Of a stretch of DNA of 64,000 nucleotides, positions 16,386 through 26,753 are shown in pieces. Position numbers and translations under genes: made by a program. Below the pieces are notes generated by a model. It had not been told where the DNA came from and did not search any database. It saw nothing but the letters and a program-made list of their open reading frames with translations. How positions within the stretch are numbered: position 1 is the first letter of the stretch; every line of letters begins with the position of its first letter. The DNA comes from Pantoea sp. 1.19 (lineage in GTDB: Bacteria; Pseudomonadota; Gammaproteobacteria; Enterobacterales; Enterobacteriaceae): contig NZ_MRBS01000002.1 in assembly GCF_001922585.1 (NCBI RefSeq), forward strand, positions 434,001-498,000. The letters are read 5' to 3'.

Positions 16386-16925
16386 ATGACAAAACTTACG
16401 TTACAAGAGCAGATGCTTAAAGCCGGTCTGGTCAGCAGCAAAAAAATGGCCAAGGTGCAGCGCACCGCCAAAAAATCCCGCGTGCAGGCGCGTGAGGCGA
16501 GAGAGGCCGTCGAGGCCAATAAACAGGCGCAAGCCGAACGAGACAAAGCGCTTAATGAGCAGCACAGGCAGGCGGCGCTGGCGAAAGAGTATAAAGCGCA
16601 GATCAAGCAACTGATCGAAATGAACCGCGTGGTGATTTCACGGGGGGATATCGGCTATAACTTTACCGACCATAACCTGATTAAAAAAGTGTATGTCGAC
16701 AAAGCCACCCAGGCTCAGTTGATCAATGGCCGGCTGGCCATTGCCCGTCTGGCCTCAGAAAAGCAGGCGGAAGCTGAATACGCCATTATCCCCGCCGGCG
16801 TGGCGGATAAAATTAAACAGCGAGATGCCAGTCTGATTGTCTACCACAGCGCGCTGACGCAGGAAGCCAAAGACGAAGAGGATCCGTACGCCGACTTCGT
16901 GGTGCCCGATGATCTGATGTGGTAG
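16386..16925 (+). CDS. yaiL: YaiL-like DUF2058 protein
   Basis: A 179-residue cytoplasmic protein. MTKLTLQEQMLKAGLVSSKKM, a Lys/Arg/Ala/Glu-rich coiled-coil stretch (residues ~20-75), then YNFTDHNLIKKVYVD and a C-terminal ADFVVPDDLMW match the DUF2058 family (E. coli YaiL). The family is described as nucleoprotein/polyprotein-associated, but its role is not established. It is monocistronic here, with its own upstream gap of ~120 bases. Confidence 0.85.
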   Translation: MTKLTLQEQMLKAGLVSSKKMAKVQRTAKKSRVQAREAREAVEANKQAQAERDKALNEQHRQAALAKEYKAQIKQLIEMNRVVISRGDIGYNFTDHNLIKKVYVDKATQAQLINGRLAIARLASEKQAEAEYAIIPAGVADKIKQRDASLIVYHSALTQEAKDEEDPYADFVVPDDLMW

Positions 16926-17099
16926 CGGGGCATGGCACAGAGAGCCCGACCTGGCCGGGCCGTCTGCGCCATGCCACCGCGCGCCTCTCTGCACTGGCTC
17001 AGCCCATCGCCCCGGCGATCACAGGCTCCATTGCCACACGCGGCCTGAGCTAAGGCGGTGGCGCTCCTCTGCCGCGCCTTGACGGTCTGCGGCACACAG

Positions 17100-17122
17100 G
17101 CGCCCCCAACGACCGGGGGCGC
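17100..17122. terminator. GC-rich hairpin between convergent yaiL and autotransporter genes
   Basis: An 8-bp stem GCGCCCCC / GGGGGCGC with a 7-base loop lies in the 230-base gap between two genes whose 3' ends face each other. No U-tract is present on either strand, so it is only a possible bidirectional terminator. The rest of 16926-17155 holds nothing recognisable. Confidence 0.35.
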
Positions 17123-17155
17123 GGCCCGGCGGCGGGGGAAAATCCGCTGACAGGA

Positions 17156-20100
17156 TTAAAAGCGCCAGGAGACTTGTGCGCCCAGATGGTTGTTTTGGTG
17201 ACGGTGCGATAACAGCCCGCTATATCCGAGCGACAGCGTCGTGCGTTGACTGACGGTGATATCCGCCCCCGCGCTGGCTAACAGCCCCTCGCGCGAGATC
17301 GGTACGCTCCCCACACTGAACGGCGCTGAACCGCCGCTAAACTGCAGCCTGACGTCCCGTCCGGCATCACCAAACTGATGCTGCCAGCCCAGCTCGCTTC
17401 GCAGAGCAAGGGCCGCCTGTTGATTAAGCTGCCATACGCTATCGGCCCGCCATCCCAGCGTGGAAACCGTGGCATCGAGGCGTTGATCAGCCGCGCGCAG
17501 CGCCGCCGCGCCGCCCGTCTCCCCCATCCCGTCGTGCATAAACTGCACGTGGGCCAGGCGCGTAAACGGCTCCAGTCGCAGCCTGTCGCTTTTCACCTCG
17601 TAGCCCAGCTCGGCAAACAGCTGCGCGCTGCGCGCGCCGTAGCTGGCCGTGGCGCGATCGGACTGCGTCGCGAAGTCTATCGAGCGGGCACTGTCGATGC
17701 GGTGCCAGCTGTAACCCGCGCCGCCGCGCAGCGTGAACTGACCGAACTGCCTGTCGCCGTAAGTGGCCACGTGATAGTTATCGCTGCTGGCAGTAGCGCC
17801 ATTACCACCGCGCAGAGAAGTTCGGGTGTAACCGGTGGCCATCCCCAGCCGCCAGCGTTCGGCAGGCCCCGCGTCCAGCCCCATCAGCACGCCAGTGGTT
17901 GAAGCATGGTATCCCGTAGCATTCGTATCCCCCGAGGCGCGATCCCACGCGCCCAGCAGCTGCGCCCAGGCACCGCGCTCATCCGCCTTGATTGCTGACG
18001 TGCTCGCCATTCCCTCCGCCTGACGAAGCCGGGCAATCAGGGTCTCACGCAAATAATAACTGTCGCTGATCAACGCGGAGGCAATATCCGCATGAATCTG
18101 CCCCCCCAGCTGACGATAAGCATGACGCGCCTCATCGGCGGTACTGCTGTGCAGAATGCTCTCGTAAACCGGATTTCCCGTCGCCAGGGTGTCGGCCGCA
18201 GCGGCCACCGCCCGCTCGTTTTGGGTCTGCGCCACGCTGGCGAAGCGCGTCTGGTTACGACCAACGTCCAGCGTTACCGCCTGCGGTTGATAGCTTAACC
18301 CGGCGCCGAGAAACAGATAGTTGGGGACAACGGTGTCAAATTGGCCACGGATCCCCTGCTGCGCAGTCAAAATGGTATAGTGCCGGCCCAGCAGACTGCG
18401 CACGTCACTCTGCGTCAGCAGATTGTCACTGCGCGCCAGCATGACCGCCACCTCTCCGCCATCGATCGAGGCCGCACCGCCACTCTGGATCCGGTTGCTT
18501 TCACCGGACGCCCCTACCGCGACCGCATAGCGGGATCCCGGTGCAAAGCTGACGTCACGCGACACCCTGAGCGTCTCCCCGGCGTTACCCGGCGCGGCGA
18601 TACCGCCCTCGCGCACGCGCAGCGATCCCAGCACGCCGCGACCGCTAATCACCCCGTCGCGCTGCACGCTGACATCCGATGCTAGCGATCCCCTGACCTC
18701 CAGCCGTCCCCGATTGATCAGCGTGGGACCAGAATAGGTATTCACGCCGCTGAGTACCAGTGTCCCCTCTCCCTCTTTGGTCAGCCCGCCGTGGCCAGCA
18801 ATGTTATTTCGCCAGAGATCCCAGCCACATTCCGGTCCCAAACAGCGTCGCTCGAGCGGTGTCCCCATGTCCAGGCGTTCCCCCACACCGGCAACGTTGG
18901 CGACAAACTGCGTCTGGGTGTAGGAACCGGGCACATAGAATTGCGCCGGAATGTCTTGCGGCGCAATGAACATGCCGGGACCGTCCATCGCCGATTTCAG
19001 ATTGATTTTCCCCCAGCCGTAGAGCGTATCAATGCCGGGCGTTCCCAAATCACTGGCCGTGGTTTTCAGTACAGTGCTAATTTGATCTGCCGTCATGTAG
19101 GGAAAACGCTGCATCACCACGGCGGCCGCGCCGGACACGTGCGGGGCCGCCATCGACGTGCCGGACATCGTGTCATAACCGGGGGCGATACTTAATGCGC
19201 CCCGGCGAAGCGCATCCCGGGTAATCGGGCCGCCAGAGTGGGAGACCAACTCGCCTACCGTGCTGTAAATATCCGTCCCCGGCGCGGCGACGCAATAGCT
19301 GGCCGTGTGTCCGCAGCGCGTGGAATCGGGAGTCAACTCATCACCGAATTCAAGGTTCACCACCGTCAGATAGCGATCCAGGACTTCCGGGAAAAGATGG
19401 GGGATACTGGCGGCACTGCTGGGCACGTTATAGTTATTTTCATTACCGGCAGCGAACACCACCAGTTTGCCATAACGCGCGGCGCGCAGCATGGCGCTGG
19501 CGGCGTACAGGCCAGGATCGCCATTTGCCTCTCCCCGATCGGTGGAAAAGGGGCGCTGACTTAACGCATCAATCAGCGGCCTGACCGCCGCCAGTTTTCC
19601 CACCCAGTACTCGGGCGCCAGGTGCTGATATTGCCACCGGCCGTCGGGAAAATAGCGTGGCTGCCCCTCATCATCGGTTTCGATGTCGACACTGTCCCCC
19701 CAGCTGTTATTGATTACCCGCACATCACGTTGAATCAGCTGTTCCAGTTGCGGCGCATCCGAATCTAATTTGTCGGTGGTCAGCGTGGCGGCAAAAGCGA
19801 CCCCATGCATGCCTATCCCGTCACGCCCCGCCGCGGCAATACCGGCAACGTGCGTACCGTGTGATTCGAACACAATATTGCCACTGTCATCATCATAATT
19901 AATCGGCTGATCCCAGGAGAGCACATTTAAGCGGTCCGCCAGATCCGGATGCGCAAACACGTTGGCATCCAGGATCCCGATATTTACGCCGCTCCCGCTG
20001 TAGCCGCGGGCATAAGCATACTGCGCGTGAATAGCATTTAGCCCCCACTGCCGGCTAAATTCCGGTGTCATCCAGCTGGCCACGACGCCGGGAGAACCGG

Positions 20101-20194
20101 TCTCCTGATAGGTTTTCATTAAGGCCCACGCCGGCGGCTGGAATAACGAGCAGCCCAGTGAGGTAACGAGCATAAAGCGCGATGATATATTCAT
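17156..20194 (-). CDS. Autotransporter serine protease (subtilisin S8 family)
   Basis: A 1012-residue type Va secreted protease. A signal peptide ends near Ala24 (AWA). The S8 catalytic triad is Asp76 (GILDANVF), His112 (ESHGTHVAG) and Ser347 (SGTSMAAPH), with oxyanion Asn251 (AAGNENN). A passenger-associated repeat follows (KEGEGTLVLSGVNTYSG) and a β-helix-like linker up to residue ~720. The last ~270 residues form the β-barrel translocator ending in SWRF. Cys residues pair as RCGHTASYC and RRCLGPECGW. The family includes Serratia SSP and Neisseria NalP; the passenger is either released or kept on the cell surface. It stands alone between gene-poor stretches, which suggests an accessory acquisition. 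Confidence 0.95.
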   Translation of the reverse strand: MNISSRFMLVTSLGCSLFQPPAWALMKTYQETGSPGVVASWMTPEFSRQWGLNAIHAQYAYARGYSGSGVNIGILDANVFAHPDLADRLNVLSWDQPINYDDDSGNIVFESHGTHVAGIAAAGRDGIGMHGVAFAATLTTDKLDSDAPQLEQLIQRDVRVINNSWGDSVDIETDDEGQPRYFPDGRWQYQHLAPEYWVGKLAAVRPLIDALSQRPFSTDRGEANGDPGLYAASAMLRAARYGKLVVFAAGNENNYNVPSSAASIPHLFPEVLDRYLTVVNLEFGDELTPDSTRCGHTASYCVAAPGTDIYSTVGELVSHSGGPITRDALRRGALSIAPGYDTMSGTSMAAPHVSGAAAVVMQRFPYMTADQISTVLKTTASDLGTPGIDTLYGWGKINLKSAMDGPGMFIAPQDIPAQFYVPGSYTQTQFVANVAGVGERLDMGTPLERRCLGPECGWDLWRNNIAGHGGLTKEGEGTLVLSGVNTYSGPTLINRGRLEVRGSLASDVSVQRDGVISGRGVLGSLRVREGGIAAPGNAGETLRVSRDVSFAPGSRYAVAVGASGESNRIQSGGAASIDGGEVAVMLARSDNLLTQSDVRSLLGRHYTILTAQQGIRGQFDTVVPNYLFLGAGLSYQPQAVTLDVGRNQTRFASVAQTQNERAVAAAADTLATGNPVYESILHSSTADEARHAYRQLGGQIHADIASALISDSYYLRETLIARLRQAEGMASTSAIKADERGAWAQLLGAWDRASGDTNATGYHASTTGVLMGLDAGPAERWRLGMATGYTRTSLRGGNGATASSDNYHVATYGDRQFGQFTLRGGAGYSWHRIDSARSIDFATQSDRATASYGARSAQLFAELGYEVKSDRLRLEPFTRLAHVQFMHDGMGETGGAAALRAADQRLDATVSTLGWRADSVWQLNQQAALALRSELGWQHQFGDAGRDVRLQFSGGSAPFSVGSVPISREGLLASAGADITVSQRTTLSLGYSGLLSHRHQNNHLGAQVSWRF

Positions 20195-21110
20195 GTCTTA
20201 TTCCAGAAAATGCATCAGGTGCCTCGTAAGCATGGTCGCGGTGCAGGTGACGATGCCACACAAATGTTACAATATGAAACTTACTTACATTTTTATAAAC
20301 AGACTTAAAACATTGAACCGCTTTCAGAACAATCCTTCAGCGTGGCACCGCGCTTAATATATCTGAGGCGTGCGATAAGCATCGGCAGGCGATAAAATAT
20401 CCCGGAGTGAACAACACGATAAACAGGGCAAGAGCGGTGAAGCCCATAGTGATAATGATACGGCGCAATTACGGCAATATGTAAAAATGGAGGCCCGTAA
20501 TGCGGGCGACAGCGGCGCCTGTCATTCAGATTATTCTGTACGCCATGATGGTGCGAGTGTGATTGTTATGCGCCGCGCCGTCGACCAGCGTCCCTCAGAA
20601 TGTAAGCGTGTTATCCGGATGATGTAAGCGACGTGATGCCCACTGGATTATCGCAAGCGCGGGCAGATCCCCGCCGGGCCATCGCGTTGCCGCTGTGAAG
20701 GTTAAAACAGGCGTGAGCGACAGCGCAGTTTGCTGCCAAAAATTGTCGCCGGACAGGGCAGCGCTGACGAGGCAATATCGCCTCGCTTACCGCTATGGGG
20801 CCGCCACCGCAAGCAGAGAAGCGGAGCAACGCAACCGGACTGCCCCCGGAAAGCCCGTGATGCCGATGCCTCTGCTTAAACCGTACGTGTTGACAGGGCG
20901 TGCCGGAATGGGCTGAGATTGTCAAAGAATACGTCCCGATAACTTCCCGAAGCGGGCAGCACCGTCGGTCACTCGTCACGATCCCCGGGCACAAAGCCGC
21001 ACCACAGGATCAGAGATGCCCTCCGATCCTGATGGCGGCCAGAAAACCGTGTATCAGGCACGTCGCTTATTGCGGGATAGAGACCCGACGCAGGCCAACA
21101 CGCCTGTAAA
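20195..21110. other. Gene-poor stretch upstream of the autotransporter
   Basis: About 915 bases. The first ~300 are AT-rich (TTACAATATGAAAC, TTTTTATAAACAG) and must contain the autotransporter promoter. I cannot assign -35/-10 boxes firmly. From ~20500 on the sequence is GC-richer; translations in both directions are Arg/His/Cys-rich and not protein-like. No RNA gene, repeat or transposon end is recognisable. Confidence 0.45.
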
Positions 21111-21413
21111 CTACGATTTTATAAGCGGCATGATACACTGCTGAAATGCAGCAAGATCATGTTTATCTTGCTCCGTCATCGCCGTATTGCTGGATTTACC
21201 CGTTTCATCCGTCAGGCTGAACTCACCGTTAAACTCGCGCTCCTTATTGAACTTACCCGAAATTGTCAGGCTATATTCATGGCCCTTCTCCGGCAAAAGT
21301 TGCATACAGCTTTCGATATTATTTGGCGTATGACCGCTCTCACTTTTGGCAGCCATTACGGGTGAAGAAACCAGAACAGCGGAAAAAGCAAACAGAAAAA
21401 AATAACGATGCAT
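21111..21413 (-). CDS. Small secreted protein of unknown function
   Basis: A 100-residue protein with a clear signal peptide (MHRYFFLFAFSAVLVSSPVMAA, cleavage after MAA) and an AGGAG ribosome site. The mature part (~78 residues) has two cysteines, at ESCMQLLP and QQCIMPL, placed near its ends as if to form one disulfide. The middle part (YSLTISGKFNKEREFNGEFSLTDETG) reads as β-strand-rich. I do not recognise the family. It has no operon partner. Codon use and the strong ribosome site make it a believable gene. Confidence 0.65.
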   Translation of the reverse strand: MHRYFFLFAFSAVLVSSPVMAAKSESGHTPNNIESCMQLLPEKGHEYSLTISGKFNKEREFNGEFSLTDETGKSSNTAMTEQDKHDLAAFQQCIMPLIKS

Positions 21414-22882
21414 TTAACTCTCCTTGTGCGACATAGTTAAATCAGACATATAGCATAGGTCTGACATGGACCCTCTGCAAAAGTTCATCAGCCTGGCATC
21501 TATATCAAAAAAAACTCGCCGCACATATTATGACGCGGCCGCGATAAGATTATTCCGCACAACGACAGGCCACATACATTACGCTTCCTCAACACAGAAT
21601 AAACAGACATATATTTTTATAAAAATCGTGATATTAAAAACGCACACCGCCTGTCACTGACATTATTATCACCACCCGCCTGATGCCCGTATTCTTTATT
21701 CTCCCCCATCAGTGAGCCCACAACCAGTCGCTTTCTCGCTTCACGCGTCTCCTTCGCAGACACGCGCCGCGTCTTAACCTAAACACTCTGCTCGCTCGCC
21801 GGAGTGTTAACCCGCGGCGGACATCTTCAGAAAGAAAAGGGGCTGCAGTTAAAAATTGACGCCACTCGCCGTCAGAGCCCCTACTATCCCGCACCTAACA
21901 CTCTCCCCAGCGCGTAAGCGAAATCTTACCCAACGGCCTCTGTTCAGCGCATTCAGCGCGAATGCCCCCGGGCGGGACAGCAGCAAGTTACCAAACACAG
22001 AAAAGCCTTCATCAACCGACCCGATCCGGCGGGAAATAAGGTCACCATTTTCATTACCCACCCCGCCGATTAATGAACACGATAGAAATCGGCCTGCAGT
22101 GCCCGATAACCATTCAGTGATCTCCTCAAGCCTTTCACTGCAGTGGCCTGTTTCTCAATCCTGTCGCCCCCTTCTGCCACGGGCCGGCATAAGAGAGCCG
22201 ATCAGGTGAGACTTCTGATGGCGTGAGCGGGATGCCGCTTGCGCGTTTTTGCGGCTGTCTGATGACCCGCCTTACCGCCGCTCCTCACCGCTGGCAGCCT
22301 GCGCAGACCGATCGCCGCGGGCAGATCCCGGCAGCATCCCCCCGCTCCGGCCACCGAGAGGGCCGCCGCGGACGCGGGCTCGCTGACGCTGATGCGGCCC
22401 GCGATCCCGCGGCATCAGAATGGCCTTCCATGCTGCCGGGGTACACGCGATCCGCAGAAAACGGGCCGTCGGCACCGCCACCGCGCGCTACGGCGGCTTA
22501 CCCGCCCTGCACTGGCCGGTGCTGATATCGGCAATGCAATCAGCAACAGCGCGTTACCGGCAGCAGCACGCATCAGCGTCATCCCGGTATGCATAGCCCA
22601 CCCAGACGGGCGGCGGGCCGGCCTGCAACCGCAGCGCTTACCGCTCCGCCTGCCGCGTGTGGGTGGCCCGGACAGTGCCCTTTCACGCCGGCAGGTCGAT
22701 CACCGATGCCGGGGTTCGCCAGACCGGAAAGGTGCCGAAGAGGCGCTACGGAGCAGAATGCCCCGCCCGGCTCCGGCATTCACCGCCTGGCGCGCCGCCC
22801 CGGTGTGGCGCCCGCGCTGCCGGGATTGATGAGAACATCGCTGGCGGCCGTATCGACAAACCTGCATGACCGGTAGAAAACA
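21414..22882. other. Gene desert of about 1.5 kb
   Basis: AT-rich from ~21430 to ~21670, then GC-rich. An inverted repeat AACACTC / GAGTGTT (21782-21808) is present. No ORF in any frame has protein-like composition and a ribosome site. A segment near 22500-22700 yields short stretches vaguely like transporter helices across several frames, so a strongly decayed gene is possible, but I cannot name it. Nothing else is seen. Confidence 0.45.
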
Positions 22883-23074
22883 TTACCTCGCTGGCCGCAG
22901 GAAATCGCCATCCGCTCCGTCCAGGGTATCCGTTACTCGCTTACAGGTAGTCTCGCTCGCTCTTTTGTAGCACCGTCCGTTTTCCCAGGCTTCAGGTATT
23001 TCCGGATAAAAAGTGCCGCCACAGCCAACCGTGGCCATGGATATTATCGTCACTAACAGGACTTTCACGTGCAT
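22883..23074 (-). CDS. Small putative lipoprotein
   Basis: A 63-residue ORF. I choose the ATG at 23074 because GAGGAG precedes it directly; a longer version would add a charged N-terminus before the hydrophobic segment. MHVKVLLVTIISMATVGC looks like a lipoprotein signal, with Cys18 after TVG, a tolerable lipobox. Two further cysteines follow (GRCYKR, TTCKR). No homologous family is recognised. The next 320 bases upstream (23075-23396) contain nothing I can identify. Confidence 0.45.
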   Translation of the reverse strand: MHVKVLLVTIISMATVGCGGTFYPEIPEAWENGRCYKRASETTCKRVTDTLDGADGDFLRPAR

Positions 23075-23396
23075 CTCCTCGTCTCTGTGCAGGGGGGGAC
23101 CCAAAAATCCGGGTATCGCTGCGCGGTTGCACCAGGGGGCCGGTCACGGCGCTCTGACTGCCCGCCCGGGCTGATGATTGACGAAGGCGCCGAGCTCCGC
23201 CGCCCCGGCATCACACCGCGTCCCCTGTTGTTCTGCCCCTGGTCAGGACGCATCAGGGCAGCATGATTCCCCAGTGAATGGCGGCAGGGTATCGCGTACC
23301 AGACACCGCATCGGGTTTACCCCGGCGCTCTGCCTTGCGATCGTCCCGGGGTGCCTGGCGACGCGGTATTTTGCCAGACAGGGCCATCGCCATAAT

Positions 23397-23423
23397 AAAA
23401 AAAGCCCACAGTGATGCGGGCTT
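23397..23423 (-). terminator. Intrinsic terminator of guaBA
   Basis: Read on the minus strand, a stem AAGCCCGCA / TGTGGGCTT (one G-U pair) with a short loop is followed by a run of seven T. It lies about 50 bases behind the guaA stop. Confidence 0.85.
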
Positions 23424-23470
23424 AGAGGTACTTTACTGCTTTTACGTGCAGGCTGTTGCCAGACGCGAAA

Positions 23471-25051
23471 TCATTCCCACTCGATGGTGGCCGGCGGTTT
23501 ACCGCTGATGTCGTACACCACGCGGGAGATGCCGTTGACTTCGTTGATGATGCGGTTGGAGACCCGGCCGAGGAAATCGTACGGCAGGTGCGCCCAGTGC
23601 GCGGTCATAAAGTCGATGGTTTCTACCGCCCGCAGTGAAACCACCCAGTCATATTTGCGGCCGTCGCCCATGACGCCCACCGAACGCACCGGCAGGAAGA
23701 CGGCAAAAGCCTGACTGACTTTATTGTAGAGATCCGCTTTGTGCAGCTCTTCAATAAAGATGGCGTCGGCGCGGCGCAGCAGATCGCAGTATTCTTTTTT
23801 CACTTCGCCCAGCACGCGAACGCCGAGGCCCGGGCCCGGGAACGGGTGGCGGAACAGCATCGCGTGTGGCAGGCCCAGTTCAAGACCAATCTTGCGCACT
23901 TCGTCTTTGAACAGCTCACGCAGCGGTTCGACCAGCCCCATTTTCATCTCTTTCGGCAGGCCGCCCACGTTGTGGTGCGATTTGATGACGTGGGCTTTGC
24001 CGGTTGCCGAGGCGGCGGATTCGATGACATCCGGGTAGATGGTGCCCTGCGCCAGCCACTTGACGTCTTCCATCTTCAGCGCTTCTTCGTCGAATACGTC
24101 GACAAAGACGCGGCCGATGATTTTTCGCTTGGCTTCCGGATCGTTTTCGCCGGCCAGCGCGTCAAGGAAGCGCTGCTCGCCGGCCACGTGGACGATATTG
24201 AGGCCGAAGTGATCACCAAACATCTCCAGCACCTGATCGGCTTCGTTGAGGCGCAGCAGGCCGTTGTCGACAAAGACGCAGGTCAGGCGGTCGCCGATGG
24301 CGCGGTGCAGCAGCATGGCGGTGACCGAGGAGTCAACGCCGCCGGAGAGGCCGAGGATCACCCGGTCATTGCCGACCTGCTGGCGGATGCGTTCCACGGC
24401 GTCTTCGATGATTTTGGCCGGGGTCCACAGCGCTTCGCACTGGCAGATGTCGCGTACAAAGCGCTCCAGCATGCGCAGGCCCTGGCGGGTGTGGGTGACT
24501 TCCGGGTGGAACTGCACGCCGAAGAATTGCTTCGCTTCGTTAGCCATAATGGCAAACGGACAGGTTTCGGTGCTGGCAACAGTAACAAAGCCGTCCGGAA
24601 TAGCGGTGACTTTGTCGCCGTGGCTCATCCAGACGTCCAGCAGCGGTTTGCCGGCGTCGCTGATGGCGTCTTCGATATCGCGAATCAGCGCGCTCGGGGT
24701 GTTCACCTCCACCTGCGCATAGCCGAATTCGCGCTCGCTGGAGCCTTCAACTTTGCCACCGAGCTGCATCGCCATGGTTTGCATGCCGTAGCAGACGCCC
24801 AGCACCGGCACGCCGGCGGTAAAGACGTAGTCGGGCGCGCGCGGACTGCCGGCTTCCGTGGTGCTTTCCGGCCCGCCGGAGAGGATGATGCCGTTCGGGT
24901 TGAACTGGCGGATCTGCTCTTCGGTGACATCCCAGGCCCACAGTTCACAGTAGACACCCAGTTCGCGGACGCGGCGGGCGACCAGCTGAGTGTATTGCGA
25001 ACCGAAATCCAGAATCAGAATGCGGTGTTTATGAATGTTTTCCGTTGTCAT
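23471..25051 (-). CDS. guaA: GMP synthase (glutamine-hydrolysing)
   Basis: A 526-residue enzyme that converts XMP to GMP using ATP and glutamine. The class I amidotransferase domain (residues ~1-200) has the nucleophile elbow GVCYGMQ and the His/Glu region QFHPEVTHT. The ATP-pyrophosphatase domain follows with the PP-loop [10 protein letters not shown], and the C-terminal dimer domain ends PATIEWE. The sequence is nearly identical to the E. coli enzyme in length and motifs. It is second in the guaBA operon, 64 bases behind guaB. Confidence 0.97.
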   Translation of the reverse strand: MTTENIHKHRILILDFGSQYTQLVARRVRELGVYCELWAWDVTEEQIRQFNPNGIILSGGPESTTEAGSPRAPDYVFTAGVPVLGVCYGMQTMAMQLGGKVEGSSEREFGYAQVEVNTPSALIRDIEDAISDAGKPLLDVWMSHGDKVTAIPDGFVTVASTETCPFAIMANEAKQFFGVQFHPEVTHTRQGLRMLERFVRDICQCEALWTPAKIIEDAVERIRQQVGNDRVILGLSGGVDSSVTAMLLHRAIGDRLTCVFVDNGLLRLNEADQVLEMFGDHFGLNIVHVAGEQRFLDALAGENDPEAKRKIIGRVFVDVFDEEALKMEDVKWLAQGTIYPDVIESAASATGKAHVIKSHHNVGGLPKEMKMGLVEPLRELFKDEVRKIGLELGLPHAMLFRHPFPGPGLGVRVLGEVKKEYCDLLRRADAIFIEELHKADLYNKVSQAFAVFLPVRSVGVMGDGRKYDWVVSLRAVETIDFMTAHWAHLPYDFLGRVSNRIINEVNGISRVVYDISGKPPATIEWE

Positions 25052-25079
25052 TAAGGCTTTTCCAGGGCAATGAACAGAG

Positions 25080-25099
25080 CGCCCGGCGCGGGCCGGGCG
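25080..25099 (-). other. Hairpin in the guaB-guaA gap
   Basis: An 8-bp GC-rich stem (CGCCCGGC / GCCGGGCG) with a four-base loop sits between the two genes, without a U-tract. It may stabilise or process the guaBA mRNA; it does not look like a terminator. Confidence 0.4.
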
Positions 25100-25115
25100 A
25101 TGACGCTAAGGGGGA

Positions 25116-26582
25116 TTACGAACCCATGCGGTAGTTGGGGGACTCTTTGGTGATGGTCACGTCGTGCACGTGGCTCTCCTGAATCCCGGCGCCGCTGATG
25201 CGGACAAACTCGGCTTTGGTACGCAGGGTATCGATGGTACCACAGCCGGTCAGGCCCATACAGGAACGCAGTCCGCCCATCTGCTGATGGACAATCTCTT
25301 TCAGGCGGCCTTTGTAGGCCACGCGGCCTTCGATGCCTTCCGGTACCAGCTTGTCCGCCGCGTTGTCGGTCTGGAAGTAGCGGTCGGAGGATCCTTTGGA
25401 CATCGCGCCCAGCGAGCCCATTCCGCGATAAGATTTAAACGCGCGCCCCTGGTAGAGTTCGATTTCTCCCGGAGACTCTTCGGTGCCGGCCAGCATGGAA
25501 CCGACCATCACTGCGGAAGCGCCGGCGGCGATGGCTTTGGCGATATCGCCGGAGAAGCGGATGCCGCCGTCGGCGACCACCGGAATGCCGGTGCCTTCCA
25601 GCGCGGCCACCGCGTCAGACACGGCGGTGATCTGCGGTACGCCGACGCCGGTGACGATACGGGTGGTGCAGATCGAGCCGGGGCCGATGCCCACTTTCAC
25701 CGCGTTAACGCCGGCCTCGACCAGCGCCAGCGCGCCGGCGCCGGTAGCCACGTTACCGCCGATGATTTGCAAATCCGGATATTTGGCACGGGTTTCGCGA
25801 ATGCGCTGCAGCACGCCTTCGGAGTGGCCGTGGGAGGAGTCGATCAGCAGGATGTCAACGCCGGCCGCCACCAGCGCATCGACGCGCTCTTCATTGCCGG
25901 CGCCGGCGCCGACCGCCGCGCCGACGCGCAGGCGACCGTGTTCGTCTTTACAGGCATTCGGCTTACGCTCGGCCTTCTGGAAATCTTTGACGGTGATCAT
26001 TCCCAGCAGGTGGAAGCTGTCGTCGACCACCAGCGCTTTTTCCACACGCTTTTCGTGCATTTTTTGCAGCACTACGTCGCGGGCTTCGCCCTCTTTCACC
26101 GTCACCAGGCGCTCTTTCGGCGTCATTACCGCCGTGACCGGCAGGTCCATGTCGGTGACAAAGCGCACATCGCGGCCGGTGATGATGCCCACCAGCTCGT
26201 TGCTATCGTTGACGACCGGGTAGCCGGCAAAGCCGTTACGCTCGGTCAGGGCTTTCACTTCACGCAGGGTGGTGGTCGGCAGCACGGTCTGCGGCTCGGT
26301 GACCACACCGCTTTCATGTTTCTTCACCTTGCGCACTTCGTCCGCCTGGCGCTCGATAGGCATGTTTTTGTGGATAAAGCCGAGGCCACCTTCCTGCGCC
26401 AGCGCAATGGCCAGCTCCGCTTCCGTCACGGTATCCATCGCCGCAGAGAGCATCGGGATGTTCAGGCGAATGCTGGCGGTCAGCTGCGTGCTGAGGTCAG
26501 CCGTGTTCGGCAGGACGGTAGAATGGGCAGGAACGAGGAGAACGTCGTCGAAAGTCAGTGCTTCTTTAGCAATTCGTAGCAT
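25116..26582 (-). CDS. guaB: IMP dehydrogenase
   Basis: A 488-residue enzyme oxidising IMP to XMP with NAD+, the committed step of GMP synthesis. It is a (β/α)8 barrel with an inserted CBS pair (residues ~93-205). The catalytic loop [18 protein letters not shown] carries the active Cys, and the flap region contains [10 protein letters not shown]. Length equals E. coli GuaB. It is the first gene of guaBA, transcribed away from xseA. Confidence 0.97.
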   Translation of the reverse strand: MLRIAKEALTFDDVLLVPAHSTVLPNTADLSTQLTASIRLNIPMLSAAMDTVTEAELAIALAQEGGLGFIHKNMPIERQADEVRKVKKHESGVVTEPQTVLPTTTLREVKALTERNGFAGYPVVNDSNELVGIITGRDVRFVTDMDLPVTAVMTPKERLVTVKEGEARDVVLQKMHEKRVEKALVVDDSFHLLGMITVKDFQKAERKPNACKDEHGRLRVGAAVGAGAGNEERVDALVAAGVDILLIDSSHGHSEGVLQRIRETRAKYPDLQIIGGNVATGAGALALVEAGVNAVKVGIGPGSICTTRIVTGVGVPQITAVSDAVAALEGTGIPVVADGGIRFSGDIAKAIAAGASAVMVGSMLAGTEESPGEIELYQGRAFKSYRGMGSLGAMSKGSSDRYFQTDNAADKLVPEGIEGRVAYKGRLKEIVHQQMGGLRSCMGLTGCGTIDTLRTKAEFVRISGAGIQESHVHDVTITKESPNYRMGS

Positions 26583-26634
26583 GGCAATATCTCAACCTGG
26601 GGGTGAATGAGAACAGATAAAATATTGCCGCGGC

Positions 26635-26660
26635 ATTATACAGGGCGTAATCGGTTGCCT
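26635..26660 (-). promoter_or_regulatory. guaB promoter with PurR-like box
   Basis: On the minus strand a perfect -10 TATAAT lies at 26640-26635, 53 bases before the guaB ATG. Just upstream of it (26660-26645) AGGCAACCGATTACGC matches the PurR consensus ACGCAAACGTTTTCGT at 11 of 16 positions, in the spacer region. E. coli guaBA is PurR-repressed, so this fits purine feedback. Confidence 0.55.
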
Positions 26661-26753
26661 CCACCTCTTTTTTCAGAAAAAGTCTTGATCCCCTGCCGCA
26701 GGCCTGTAGTATCGATGAATTAACCGCCTGATTTAAAATTTGATCTTCATCAC

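Noticed and set aside
21466-21660. 64-codon ORF in the AT-rich part of the gene desert
   Set aside because: No ribosome site and no domain; it also lacks a signal peptide or clear hydrophobic pattern.
22200-22880. Possible decayed transporter gene on the plus strand
   Set aside because: Short helix-like pieces occur in several frames, but no continuous similarity that I can defend.
23741-25054. Long open frame opposite guaA (437 codons)
   Set aside because: It is the mirror frame of a highly conserved gene with GC-biased third positions; composition is His/Gln/Arg-rich without any domain.
25164-26579. Long open frame opposite guaB (471 codons)
   Set aside because: Same shadow effect; guaB is unmistakable on the minus strand.
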